A model generated the notes under the pieces. That model saw nothing but the letters and a program-made list of their open reading frames with translations. It was not told where the DNA came from and made no database searches. From Microcystis aeruginosa NIES-4325 (GTDB lineage Bacteria; Cyanobacteriota; Cyanobacteriia; Cyanobacteriales; Microcystaceae): a DNA stretch of 48,691 bases. A program made the translations under genes and the position numbers. Where the stretch lies: the NCBI RefSeq assembly GCF_008974145.1, contig NZ_BJKP01000028.1, positions 1 to 48,691 of the forward strand. The letters run 5' to 3'. This document shows, piece after piece, positions 35,900 through 44,250 of this stretch; position 1 is the first letter of the stretch; each line of letters starts with the position of its first letter.

Positions 35900-36060
35900 T
35901 CTCAGTTATCAGTTATCAGTTATCAGTTATCAGATGTGAGTTTTCAGTTATCAGTTATCAGATGTGAGTTATCAGATGTGAGTTTTCAGATGTGAGTTTT
36001 CAGATGTGAGTTTTCAGTTCACTGAAAATACTTCCCGTCTCCCCATCTCCCCTGCTCACC
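35900..36060. repeat. Tandem repeat array downstream of ctaB
   Basis: Four perfect CAGTTATC octamers begin at 35907, followed by about seven units of AGATGTGAGTT(A/T)TC and AGTTATC mixed together to 36020. This is a compound short tandem repeat between the convergent ctaB and dnaA genes. The array carries no ORF; its units match the repeat families seen near 8.9, 39.7 and 40.6 kb. Confidence 0.85.
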
Positions 36061-36100
36061 ACTTCCCAATTCATAATTCATTATTCATCATTCCCCCCGA

Positions 36101-37435
36101 CTACTGATTGCGACTGAGGGAGTTAATTCGCTCGATTAGTTGGGCTAAGATTTCTTGTAATTGTCGGTCTTGATGTTGGGAAAGGTTGATTTTATCACAG
36201 CTATAAATAACGGTGGTGTGATCTTTACCGCCAAATTCTTCGCCAATGCGCGGTAAGCTTAAATCCGTGTGTTGACGCATCAAATACATCCCAATCTGTC
36301 GGGCAAAACTAATTTCTCGTCGGCGGGAATTTCCCTTTAGATCAGCGATCGAGAGTTGAAATTTTTCCGCTACTACCGCCATAATAATCTCAGGAGAAGT
36401 GGCAATTTTGGCCATTGGTGGATTTAAAACCGGCGCAATATTTTCTACCGTCATCGGCAATCCGGAGATAGAAATATAAGTAGTAGCCCGGATTAATGCC
36501 CCCTCTAATTCGCGAATATTAGAAGTATAATTAACGGCAATATATTCGATAACTTCTCTTGGGAGACGCAGATTTTCATACTCGGCCTTTTTTTGTAAAA
36601 TTGCCATGCGAGTTTCGATATCCGGTGCTTGGATATCGGCGACTAATCCCATAGAAAAGCGAGAAATTAAACGATCCTGTAAACTGGGAATCTGTTTAGG
36701 GAGGCGATCGGAGGCTAAAACCACCTGTTTTCCCGCTTCGTGCAGGGTATTAAAGGTATGAAAAAATTCTTCTTGAGTGTATTCTTTTCCTTCAATAAAT
36801 TGCAGATCATCCACTAATAATATATCGGCATGGCGATAATGATTACGAAAACTTTCCATACTATCTTGACGGATAGCGGTGATTAAATCATTCGTAAATT
36901 GTTCCGTCGATACATAAAAAACCCTGGATTGAGGATATAATTCTAGACGATAATGACCGATCGCTTGCATTAAATGGGTTTTACCTAATCCCACCCCACC
37001 ACAGAGAAAAAGCGGGTTAAATTCGCGTCCGGGTAATTCCGCCACCGCTAAAGCAGCCGCGTGGGCCATGCGATTAGTTGGCCCGACAACAAAACGGGAA
37101 AAATTATATTTAGGGTTAAGTTGATTACTGGGTGATAATTCTGATTCTAAGCTAGTGTGAGGCTGGAAAATAGCGATCGAATCGCCCTGTTGTGCCGTTA
37201 GTTGAATCTCGACGGGATAACCGACGATATCCTCCACCACTTCGGCAATTGTTGACAGATAATTTTTCTGAAGATGGTTAAGAATAAAAGGATTGGCAGC
37301 CTGAATTACTAAGCGATCATTGTGCCATTCTTTAACCGTCGCTGTTTGAAACCAAGTCTCAAAAGCGGGACGGGTTAATAGTAATTTTAGACGATCTAGG
37401 AGATTATGCCAAAGTTGTTGGGTGCTGCTATCCAC
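36101..37435 (-). CDS. dnaA: Chromosomal replication initiator protein DnaA
   Basis: AAA+ ATPase that binds DnaA boxes and opens the origin. 444 aa. Domain I is the N-terminal ~90 residues, with a short linker to about 105. The ATPase domain has Walker A GGVGLGKT (146-153), Walker [15 protein letters not shown] near 210, and sensor motifs ending in [13 protein letters not shown]. The C-terminal DNA-binding domain has [15 protein letters not shown], the box-recognition signature. It is 31 kb from dnaN and the TTTTCCACA cluster, and no DnaA box was found in its own 84-bp leader. Some cyanobacteria can lose dnaA, but here it looks intact. Confidence 0.98.
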   Translation of the reverse strand: MDSSTQQLWHNLLDRLKLLLTRPAFETWFQTATVKEWHNDRLVIQAANPFILNHLQKNYLSTIAEVVEDIVGYPVEIQLTAQQGDSIAIFQPHTSLESELSPSNQLNPKYNFSRFVVGPTNRMAHAAALAVAELPGREFNPLFLCGGVGLGKTHLMQAIGHYRLELYPQSRVFYVSTEQFTNDLITAIRQDSMESFRNHYRHADILLVDDLQFIEGKEYTQEEFFHTFNTLHEAGKQVVLASDRLPKQIPSLQDRLISRFSMGLVADIQAPDIETRMAILQKKAEYENLRLPREVIEYIAVNYTSNIRELEGALIRATTYISISGLPMTVENIAPVLNPPMAKIATSPEIIMAVVAEKFQLSIADLKGNSRRREISFARQIGMYLMRQHTDLSLPRIGEEFGGKDHTTVIYSCDKINLSQHQDRQLQEILAQLIERINSLSRNQ

Positions 37436-37555
37436 GGTTAATTTTGATTAACAAAGTTGCTCTAGTGCTGCTGCGGGGAAACCTTATCAGTTTAGCGAGA
37501 TTTTTCCCCTGAAGATAAAATGATTTTCAGAGGGAAACAATTAATCTTTAGACAG

Positions 37556-37912
37556 ATGACACAAGTTTTAACAATTACCCAATTAGGAAATCTAATTCTA
37601 CAGCAAAAAGCACCAGCGATCGATAATCTTCTCGATTCTGACCGTCAAAATTTGATCGATTCCCTGATTACCACCGTGCCAGCTGCTCACAAGGTGGGAA
37701 TCGCCGCACCCCAATTTGTCCAGTCTCTGCCTCTGTTTATCCTTGCTTCTCTCCCCAATCCTCGTTATCCCGACGCTCCGATCATGCCACCTACTGCCAT
37801 GATTAATCCGCGTATTTTGCGGGTCAGCGAGGAAATGGTCAAGGGTTGGGAAGGTTGGCTCAGTGTCCCCAATTGGCGCGGTTTTGTCCCCCGTCATCAG
37901 TGGATTTCCTGA
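37556..37912 (+). pseudogene. Truncated peptide deformylase
   Basis: From the ATG at 37556 the frame reads a deformylase N-terminus (LGNLILQQKAPAIDNL, then VGIAAPQFVQSLPLFILASL and INPRILRVSEEMVKGWEG). Motif 1 is GIAAPQ. Motif 2, which should be EGCLS with the metal-binding Cys, is EGWLS: Cys is changed to Trp. The frame stops at 37912, eight residues after GFVPR, so the HExDH metal-binding helix is wholly missing. Length is 118 of about 190 aa. It cannot work as a deformylase; a functional copy must exist elsewhere. The stop codon lies inside a 40-bp palindrome. An upstream in-frame ATG at 37520 adds 12 residues. Confidence 0.85.
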
Positions 37913-37941
37913 CCATTGCGATCGCAATGGTCAGGAAATCC
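37902..37941. repeat. 40-bp perfect palindrome centred on a HIP1 octamer
   Basis: GGATTTCCTGACCATTGCGA (37902-37921) is followed directly by its exact complement (37922-37941), with GCGATCGC in the middle. There is no loop base. It holds the stop codon of the truncated deformylase. Confidence 0.95.
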
Positions 37942-37973
37942 GTCAATTTTTCAGCGATTTTGTTGCGTGCATC

Positions 37974-38069
37974 TATAGCGTTTCCTGTTTGCAAGAGGTA
38001 CATGACCGGTGATTAAAAGCTTAATCAACGAAGGTTTAACTGTGCCACATAGGTGTGAGAAACGCTATA
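37974..38069. mobile_element. MITE-like element with 11-bp terminal inverted repeats
   Basis: TATAGCGTTTC (37974-37984) and its complement GAAACGCTATA (38059-38069) bound a 96-bp non-coding segment with an inner palindrome GATTAAAAGCTTAATC. Ends beginning in TA and starting TATAGCG are of the kind carried by IS630/Tc1 elements, which insert at TA. No coding capacity, so any movement would need a transposase supplied in trans. Confidence 0.65.
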
Positions 38070-38816
38070 TATTGGTGATAGATTAACCCCACTTGCGCTG
38101 ATCGCCCTCTCTGACTGGGAAGGACAAATCAAGGCTTGAGGATACCTTGCTGGTCTCTGGAGCCCGGCTTATGGGGAGATTAGCTAACCAATTGTCTCTA
38201 AACTCAGATAATTTTAAGAACAGGTCATTGTCTATTGGGATAAATAAGCAAAAAATCGATATTTTGGTTAAATAGGCTACATTAACGGGCTGCTTTCTAT
38301 CGTAAGCTCGAAGTTAAGACATAAAGTCAATATCACCCTCCGATTGCAATGAAAAAATGTTTGGATCGCTTAATATTTAAGCCTTTCAGACATTTTTTTT
38401 GTGGATTGATTAGTAAACAACCTGATTTCGCGATCGGACAAGGAAGCTGTGCTTGCACCCACAATGTAACAGGGATGAACATCAACAGACCATGATCTGG
38501 AGAGAGCCTCAAGAAAAGTATCAGAGTGAACTCCTGGAAAAAAATGGGTAAAATATAATTAGTAAGTAGGTAGGTGTTAAAAATTGTCAGAATCCCCCGC
38601 CGATAGGTGGGGGCTCAAAGGCAAAATCTATCTTCTATTTGATTAGAACCACTTACTCAGAGAGAATATTGCTGTTAATGTTTCGCTTTCTAACGGGACA
38701 TTAAGCAAGCCCAAGGGCAAAAAATAGCAGTAATTTGCTAAAAGCTCAAGGCAGATAGCTGACTGCTCTATATATCTCTCGTATTCTTTACTTGTCGAGT
38801 TCAACACGACCCCTTT
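38070..38816. other. Non-coding region with terminator-like hairpins; possible small RNA
   Basis: About 750 bp with no credible ORF. A strong intrinsic-terminator shape lies at 38352-38400: AAAAAATGT pairs with ACATTTTTT, an inner GCTTAA/TTAAGC stem (38368-38382) is nested in it, and eight T follow. No gene ends before it on the plus strand, so 38080-38400 may be a small RNA. A second hairpin, CCCCCGCC-GATA-GGTGGGGG, is at 38593-38612 without a T run. tRNA, SRP RNA and RNase P signatures were looked for and not found. Confidence 0.4.
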
Positions 38817-39011
38817 ATGGAATCAAGCAACCCGTCAGGGAAGACTTCCGAACCTCCTAGTCATAGGTGGGCCAATTTACTCGGAACCATGATCGCAATT
38901 CTGACCCTAACGTTACCCTTGTTAGCGATTGGATACAACTCCACGCCTAACTATACCGAAGAACCCCTTACCGGTAACACATCCTACTCCCTAACGAGGC
39001 AAATGAGGTGA
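38817..39011 (+). CDS. Small single-pass membrane protein, unknown function
   Basis: 64 aa. Polar, Ser/Pro-rich N-terminus, one hydrophobic helix at about 20-42 (ANLLGTMIAILTLTLPLLAI), and a polar Thr/Asn-rich tail. The ATG at 38817 has only a weak purine stretch upstream. No motif of known function. Composition and the hydrophobic profile are protein-like, but the gene could be a chance frame; it lies 160 bp before ppa on the same strand. Confidence 0.5.
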   Translation: MESSNPSGKTSEPPSHRWANLLGTMIAILTLTLPLLAIGYNSTPNYTEEPLTGNTSYSLTRQMR

Positions 39012-39172
39012 CAGAATTGAGATAGGCGATTGCCAAGATAAAATTTTTTTTCTTCGTCCCGATCCCCCTTATGGGTAGAATTTGGATCGGAGTCAATCAA
39101 AGTGTGTTTTAATTTTGCTTGCGCTTTTAGGTGACTCTAAAGGCGCTATTGTCTTGTATTTGGAGAAAGCTT

Positions 39173-39682
39173 GTGGATTTATCGCGCATTCCTGCTCAAC
39201 CGAAACCCGGTTTAATTAACGTTTTAGTGGAAATTCCCGCCGGCAGTAAGAATAAGTACGAGTTTGATAAGGATTTAAACGCCTTTGCTCTCGATCGCGT
39301 TCTCTATTCTTCGGTACAATATCCCTGTGATTATGGTTTTGTTCCCAATACCCTCGCCGATGACGGCGATCCTTTAGATGGTATGGTGATCATGGATCAG
39401 CCTACTTTTCCCGGCTGTGTGATTACGGCGCGTCCCATTGGTATGTTAGAAATGATCGATGGTGGTGATCGCGATGAAAAAATTCTCTGTGTTCCCGCCA
39501 AAGATCCCCGTTATGCAGAGGTAAAATCTCTCAAAGATGTCTCTCCCCATCGCTTGGAGGAAATCGCCGAGTTTTTCAAAACCTATAAAAATCTAGAGAA
39601 AAAAGTCACAGAAATTCTCGGTTGGAAAGATGTGGACGCAGTAAATGCTTTAGTTGAACAGTGTATTGCTGCCTATAAGTAA
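39173..39682 (+). CDS. ppa: Inorganic pyrophosphatase (soluble, family I)
   Basis: Hydrolyses pyrophosphate to phosphate, pulling biosynthetic reactions forward. 169 aa from the GTG at 39173, which is supported by TTGGAGAAAG upstream and by the family N-terminus [21 protein letters not shown]; the frame is open further back to 39131 but without family similarity. Active-site features: [11 protein letters not shown], the [20 protein letters not shown] motif with the metal-binding Asp triad, and [14 protein letters not shown]. Monocistronic in appearance. Confidence 0.96.
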   Translation: MDLSRIPAQPKPGLINVLVEIPAGSKNKYEFDKDLNAFALDRVLYSSVQYPCDYGFVPNTLADDGDPLDGMVIMDQPTFPGCVITARPIGMLEMIDGGDRDEKILCVPAKDPRYAEVKSLKDVSPHRLEEIAEFFKTYKNLEKKVTEILGWKDVDAVNALVEQCIAAYK

Positions 39683-39691
39683 TCTAAGTCC

Positions 39692-39780
39692 AAAATCAGT
39701 TATCAGTAATCAGTGATTAGATTTGAGTTTTTTCACTGATTACTGTTTACTATTCACTGTTCACTGACAATACTCCCCAC
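39692..39780. repeat. Short repeats between ppa and nanE
   Basis: CAGTTATCAGTAATCAGTGATTAG at 39696 and GATTACTGTTTACTATTCACTGTTCACTG from 39739. These are degenerate 7-8 bp units of the same family as at 8.9 and 35.9 kb. Confidence 0.7.
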
Positions 39781-39790
39781 ACCCCAATTT

Positions 39791-40474
39791 ATGAGAATAG
39801 AAACCTTAAAATCGGGTTTAATCGTCTCCTGTCAAGCACCAGTAGAGTCATCTCTGCACGATCCTATAATTATTGCTGCCATGGCTCATGCTTGCGTGGA
39901 TAGGGGTGCTTGTGGGGTAAGAATTGATAGTCCCGCTCATCTGAAAGCTACCCGTCAACAATTGCCGGATATACCGATAATTGGACTCTGGAAACGCAAT
40001 TATCGCGATTGTTTGGTATATATTACTCCCAAATATCAAGATGCTCTCGCCATTGCCGATGCGGGTGCCGATATAATTGCCTTGGATGCTACCCCAAGAA
40101 AGCGTCCTAATGATGAAAATTTAGCCACAATTATCGATCACATTCATCGGGAAACTGGTAAATTAGTCATGGCAGATATAGACTCGATCGAAAGTGCTAT
40201 TTATGCCGTGGCAGCTGGTGCTGATATTGTCGGTACAACTCTTTACGGTTACACAGAAGCCACTAAAAATCTGCATCCGCCGAGTTTTTCTTTCCTAGAA
40301 GAATTGGTTAATAAGTTATCAGTTCCTGTTATCTGTGAAGGAGGAATATCGACTCCAAAAGAAGCAAAAAAAGCACTAGAAGTTGGCGCATATTCCGTAG
40401 TTGTTGGCACGGCAATTACAGGGATTGATTTAAAAACTACCGCTTTTTTACAAGGAATTTTATCAAAAGATTAA
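39791..40474 (+). CDS. nanE: Putative N-acetylmannosamine-6-phosphate 2-epimerase
   Basis: TIM-barrel enzyme that interconverts ManNAc-6-P and GlcNAc-6-P, normally in sialic-acid or amino-sugar breakdown. 227 aa, normal length. Family marks are GLIVSCQAPVESSLHD at the start (the QA.P..PL-like loop), GACGVRIDS, PIIGLWKR, IALDATPRKRP, the catalytic-lysine region LVMADIDSIESA, and the phosphate-binding end ICEGGISTPKEAKKALEVGA plus VVVGTAIT. No sialate lyase or kinase lies beside it, so in this organism it may serve amino-sugar recycling; that is inference. Confidence 0.92.
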   Translation: MRIETLKSGLIVSCQAPVESSLHDPIIIAAMAHACVDRGACGVRIDSPAHLKATRQQLPDIPIIGLWKRNYRDCLVYITPKYQDALAIADAGADIIALDATPRKRPNDENLATIIDHIHRETGKLVMADIDSIESAIYAVAAGADIVGTTLYGYTEATKNLHPPSFSFLEELVNKLSVPVICEGGISTPKEAKKALEVGAYSVVVGTAITGIDLKTTAFLQGILSKD

Positions 40475-40764
40475 TAAGAGAGAAAAACCCAAAAAGTTTA
40501 GCCGCACCTCCTAAAAATAGCGACAAACAAAGCGATTATTCAGTTATCAGTTATCAGATTTTATTTTTAATTGTGCAGTATGGATTAAGTGAGCAGTATT
40601 AAATGGCAGTTTTCTGCTGTCTTTGCACTGTTTACTGTTTACTGTTTACTGATTAACGCCAGTTCGGTTTAAGGTAATTTTGCCATAACTTCCACGAAAG
40701 AATAGGAGTTTCAGGCTACGGTAGCATCAGGGTTTTAGCTTATCCCGAACTGAGGTTGATTACT
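40475..40764. repeat. Repeats and MITE-like element upstream of phoX
   Basis: 40540-40557 has CAGTTATCAGTTATCAG, and 40628-40652 three TTTACTG heptamers. From 40660 to 40752 there is an element with imperfect 18-bp terminal inverted repeats: CAGTTCGGTTTAAGGTAA on the left, and on the right the complement of CAGTTCGGGATAAGCTAA (15 of 18 identical). The element is 93 bp, without a frame, and ends 12 bp before the Pho box. Confidence 0.6.
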
Positions 40765-40808
40765 TTTAACTGGCTGTTAACTTAGTCATAACTTGGATAC
40801 TTTATAAT
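40765..40808 (+). promoter_or_regulatory. Pho box and -10 element of phoX
   Basis: Three 8-bp direct repeats with 3-bp spacers, TTTAACTG-gct-GTTAACTT-agt-CATAACTT (40765-40794), match the cyanobacterial PhoB/SphR box, whose consensus is a CTTAACCT-like octamer every 11 bp. TATAAT at 40803-40808 serves as -10, so the box stands in for the -35. Phosphate starvation is the expected signal. Confidence 0.75.
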
Positions 40809-40884
40809 CCCTATGTCAAGTATCCGTAATAAAATTTAACCTAATCAAGGTCAGAACAGCAGTTTTGACTTTATTCCTGAAAAT

Positions 40885-43086
40885 ATGAGTATTTCTCGCC
40901 GTAATTTCCTCACCTTTTTAACTGCCACTGCCGGTGTCTCTTTTTTCAGTCTGCAAGAGAAAAAATATTCCTCTCTGATTAGCAGTCCTGCGATCGCTGC
41001 TAATAGTTTCGGCTTAAACTTTGCCCCAGTCAAACTGCCGATTCCCTTAAAAATTGACGGTATGAGCGATGAAAGCCAAAAAAATGCCTATCAAACCTAT
41101 AAAGTCCTAGATGATCTCGTCCTTCCTCCAGGATTCACCTATGATGTGCTGGCACAGTGGGGGGATAAAGTGGGTGATTCCCGTTTCGGTTATAACAATG
41201 ATTATCTATCTTTTATCGAAACCAGTCCGGGTCAAGGTTATCTAACCGTTAATTTTGAATATATCAGTGGTCGTACTTGGCTACAAACCTTTGAACAAGT
41301 GATTGGTAAAACCCTACCCGTCAAGGAATTACGGGAAAAAACCAACGAAAAGGGTGAAATTGCCGCCTATCGCCTGCAAGATGCCAGCTTAAGGGCAAAA
41401 ATTGAGGAAATATCCCTAGAAGGCTTAATTGATCAGGGAATTGGCGTAATTTCCCTGGGGAAAGATGCAACGGGAAAATGGCAACGTACCCATAGTAAAG
41501 CCGATCGCCGCATTACTGGTATTTCTGGACTAAAGGACGGTCATTACCTGAAAGCGACCGGCCCTGCTGTAGCAATTTTTACCAAAACCGATAAACTTGG
41601 CTACGATGACGGATTAGGGGCAAAAATTATCGGAACGTTTCAAAATTGTGCTGGGGGAACAACGCCTTGGGGGACAGTATTTAGTGCCGAGGAAAACTTT
41701 CAAGACCAAGTGACCGAGGTAGTGTTAAAAGATGGTTCCTCTTTGCATCCAGATACTACTCCCTTTATTCTCAATAGTTGGGAAGTGGATGGCCGGGGTA
41801 ACGTTTTCGGGTTAGCGGGAAATAAATACGGTTGGATGGTGGAGGTGGATCCGGCCAATCCTGACGATTATGGCACAAAACACACTTGGTTAGGGCGTTT
41901 TCGCCATGAAGCGGTCGCTTTTCTCGCTCAAACGGGGCAACCCTTGACGGTTTATTCAGGATGCGATCGCAGAGGCGGTCATGTCTATAAATTCGTTTCC
42001 GAGGGCAAAATTAGCGATATTAAAGACAAAAATAACTCAAAACTCCTAGAAAAAGGAATGCTCTACGGGGCGAAATTCAACCCCGATAAAACCGGTTATT
42101 GGATACCTTTAAATCCCGACACGCAGATAAATCCCGTCCTACCGAGTCAAATTGCCGCTAGTCGCGGGGATGGGGTAGTAGCTTTACCGAATCCCGAAAG
42201 AACGGTCAATGAGACTAAATTACTGCTATTTAAGGACGATGAGGAGATTCTAGCCTACAAAGCTAAATATAAGACCCTCGCAGACCTGTATGAAGGTAAT
42301 GGGACGGAAAAACAGGGGGCAATTCTCATCGATGCTCATTTTGCCGCTAACGCCGTTGGTGTCACTTGTACTGGTCGTCCGGAAGATACGGAAGTGGACG
42401 AGAATGGCACTTTATATATAACCTTTACCTCTGGTAGTCCCAGTGAAACGGAGGGAGGGGCTGATAAAGAGATATTTAATGGACCAAATGGTGAAATCCC
42501 CTACGAATTTGGTTGGATTATCAGCTTAAGGGAAGATAATAACGATGCTGCTTCCTTAAGTTTTCGTTGGGATGTGGTCGCTTACGGAGGGGAACCGACA
42601 GAGAAGGGTGCGGGTTTTTCTAATCCCGATAACCTCGCTTTCGATCAACAGGGAAATCTCTGGATGGTTAGCGATATTTCCACGGGTGGGTTAAATCGAG
42701 AGATGAAAACTCGTTATCCCCAAGGGGTTCCAGTTAGTCAACGGGATTTATTGGGGATTTTTGGCAATAATAGCGCTTGGGTGTTTGCCAAGGGTCAAGA
42801 GCATCCCTATCCTTTTGCTATCGCTCCCATGGATGCGGAATTAACGGGATTGTACTTTACTCCCGACCAAGAGACGTTATTTTTGGCAGTACAACATCCG
42901 GGGGAAGCGGGGGGAATTCGTCGGGATTTGGCCTTTGAAAACCGTAAATTTGCCATTAAAACCACTCATGGGCAGGAATTTGAACAAATACGACAAGTAC
43001 CCCTAGGGTCGAATTGGCCCAGTGGTCAAGTTAATCAACCTCCCCGGCCGGCAGTGGTGGCAATTCGCCGAATTGAGTCAAAATAG
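40885..43086 (+). CDS. phoX: PhoX-family alkaline phosphatase (DUF839), Tat-exported
   Basis: Secreted calcium/iron-dependent phosphatase that frees phosphate from organic phosphoesters. 733 aa. The N-terminus MSISRRNFLTFLTATAGVSFF is a twin-arginine signal with SRRNFL. The mature part begins near FAPVKLPIPLKIDG and carries family marks such as GYLTVNFEYISGRTW, NCAGGTTPWGTVFSAEENF (a beta-propeller metal-site loop), WLGRFRHEAVAF and FSNPDNLAFDQQGNLWMVSD. The Pho box 90 bp upstream shows phosphate control and supports the call. Some DUF839 proteins are not phosphatases, so activity is inferred. Confidence 0.88.
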   Translation: MSISRRNFLTFLTATAGVSFFSLQEKKYSSLISSPAIAANSFGLNFAPVKLPIPLKIDGMSDESQKNAYQTYKVLDDLVLPPGFTYDVLAQWGDKVGDSRFGYNNDYLSFIETSPGQGYLTVNFEYISGRTWLQTFEQVIGKTLPVKELREKTNEKGEIAAYRLQDASLRAKIEEISLEGLIDQGIGVISLGKDATGKWQRTHSKADRRITGISGLKDGHYLKATGPAVAIFTKTDKLGYDDGLGAKIIGTFQNCAGGTTPWGTVFSAEENFQDQVTEVVLKDGSSLHPDTTPFILNSWEVDGRGNVFGLAGNKYGWMVEVDPANPDDYGTKHTWLGRFRHEAVAFLAQTGQPLTVYSGCDRRGGHVYKFVSEGKISDIKDKNNSKLLEKGMLYGAKFNPDKTGYWIPLNPDTQINPVLPSQIAASRGDGVVALPNPERTVNETKLLLFKDDEEILAYKAKYKTLADLYEGNGTEKQGAILIDAHFAANAVGVTCTGRPEDTEVDENGTLYITFTSGSPSETEGGADKEIFNGPNGEIPYEFGWIISLREDNNDAASLSFRWDVVAYGGEPTEKGAGFSNPDNLAFDQQGNLWMVSDISTGGLNREMKTRYPQGVPVSQRDLLGIFGNNSAWVFAKGQEHPYPFAIAPMDAELTGLYFTPDQETLFLAVQHPGEAGGIRRDLAFENRKFAIKTTHGQEFEQIRQVPLGSNWPSGQVNQPPRPAVVAIRRIESK

Positions 43087-43383
43087 GAGAAGGGAAATGG
43101 GAGCGGGAATAAGAAAGAAATAGATTATTTTCTTCAGGTATAAAAGCGATTTTTCCAGAAAAATCGTTAAATTAAGGACTTTAAGAGCGATTTCGCCCTT
43201 AGGCTCTGACTTTTGCAGGAGATAAGCTAAGACGCATTTTAACCACCTATCCTTTTATTGTTACCCCTTGCCCCTTGCCTCATCAAGCAATTTAAGTGCG
43301 CGGGCAGCTTTCCTTGAGTTTTCCAAAGATGGGCTTACTATGAGAGTAGGGGAAAAAAAGATAATTTTAGCGATCGATTAACA
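43087..43383. other. Spacer between phoX and the KaiA3-like gene
   Basis: 297 bp without a gene. CGATTTTT-CCAG-AAAAATCG (43147-43166) and an imperfect TAAGaGCGatttCGCcCTTA palindrome (43182-43202) may end phoX transcripts. A promoter for the next pair is expected near 43340-43380. Confidence 0.45.
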
Positions 43384-44250
43384 ATGACCAGGGATCTCTG
43401 TAGAATTTTATTGATAGAGGATGAGCCGACGACTGTTAAATTAATCCAGAGATTGCTGTTAAAGGCCCCCCAATGTTCCCTGGCTGGGGGGTTGACTTTT
43501 ACCCTCACCCAAGCTCAGGATCTACAGGAAACTGCTGAAAAACTGGCAGGGGAGAAATTCGATCTCATCCTCTTAAGCTTGGAAATCTCTGTCCCCCCCG
43601 GTTTAAATATCCTAGTCAAAACCAGAGAATTAGCCTCTACTATACCGATAGTGGTTCAAACTACTAGCAATGATGAGAAATTAGTCGTTAAAGCCTTTCA
43701 ACTGGGTGCTGACGGTTATATTCAGTTAAATAATATCGATAGTAGTCTTTTAGTCTATCAAATTCGTGTGGCGATCGAGCGTCAGCAATATATTCTCAAT
43801 CTTAAACATCAACAACAGGAAGAGGAATTTCGCGAACTGGAACAGTTAATCAAGGGAGGACAAACTAGCATCACGGCGAAAATGTTCGGTTCTGAGGCAA
43901 TAAGGCAGAGTATTCCCGATATTTTTCAAGAATTAGTCCAAAATTACGGAGATTTATTAGATTTAGCTTTAGAAGAACAAGTATACAAAGTGGAACATAA
44001 TCTATCGGAACGACTGCGAAGCTTGGCCGATAAGTTAGGATTCTTAAAAGCTAGTCCTCGCGATGTGGTGGACATTCATACTACCACCCTACGCCAAAAA
44101 AATCAGGATGTCACCCTGGCCAAAGCGCAGGCCTACGTTAGCGAAGGTCGTCTCATGGTTTTGGAATTGATGGGTTATCTCGTCTCTTTCTATCGTAAAT
44201 ACTATATCGGTCTCAGCAACATTAAACTGTTCAATAACACGCAATCATGA
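43384..44250 (+). CDS. kaiA3: KaiA3-like chimera: degenerate receiver domain plus KaiA-type C-terminal domain
   Basis: 288 aa. Residues 5 to about 130 are a response-regulator receiver (RILLIEDEPTTVKLIQRLL at the start, GADGYIQL near 108). Residues about 165-276 are all-helical and resemble the KaiC-activating domain of KaiA: VVDIH at 228-232 matches KaiA's VVEIH, and EGRLMVLELMGYLVSFYRKYY (254-274) matches the LIDVIAHLCEMYRR helix. A receiver-KaiA chimera next to kaiB3 is the layout of Synechocystis sll0485-sll0486, recently named KaiA3-KaiB3 and shown to work with KaiC3. Odd point: the phospho-acceptor Asp is Ser65 (LILLSLEIS) and the conserved Lys is Gln114, so it should not take phosphate. 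The stop overlaps the kaiB start (ATGA). Confidence 0.8.
   Translation: MTRDLCRILLIEDEPTTVKLIQRLLLKAPQCSLAGGLTFTLTQAQDLQETAEKLAGEKFDLILLSLEISVPPGLNILVKTRELASTIPIVVQTTSNDEKLVVKAFQLGADGYIQLNNIDSSLLVYQIRVAIERQQYILNLKHQQQEEEFRELEQLIKGGQTSITAKMFGSEAIRQSIPDIFQELVQNYGDLLDLALEEQVYKVEHNLSERLRSLADKLGFLKASPRDVVDIHTTTLRQKNQDVTLAKAQAYVSEGRLMVLELMGYLVSFYRKYYIGLSNIKLFNNTQS

Noticed and set aside
35900-36040. Possible CRISPR array
   Set aside because: Repeat units are only 8-14 bp and adjoin without unique spacers of constant length; no cas genes are near.
38090-38340. 6S RNA, SRP RNA or RNase P RNA
   Set aside because: No conserved core motifs of these RNAs could be seen; only the terminator-like end supports a transcript.
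38593-38612. Hairpin CCCCCGCC-GATA-GGTGGGGG as a terminator
   Set aside because: No T run on the plus strand and no gene ending at it; recorded only as a hairpin in the intergenic entry.
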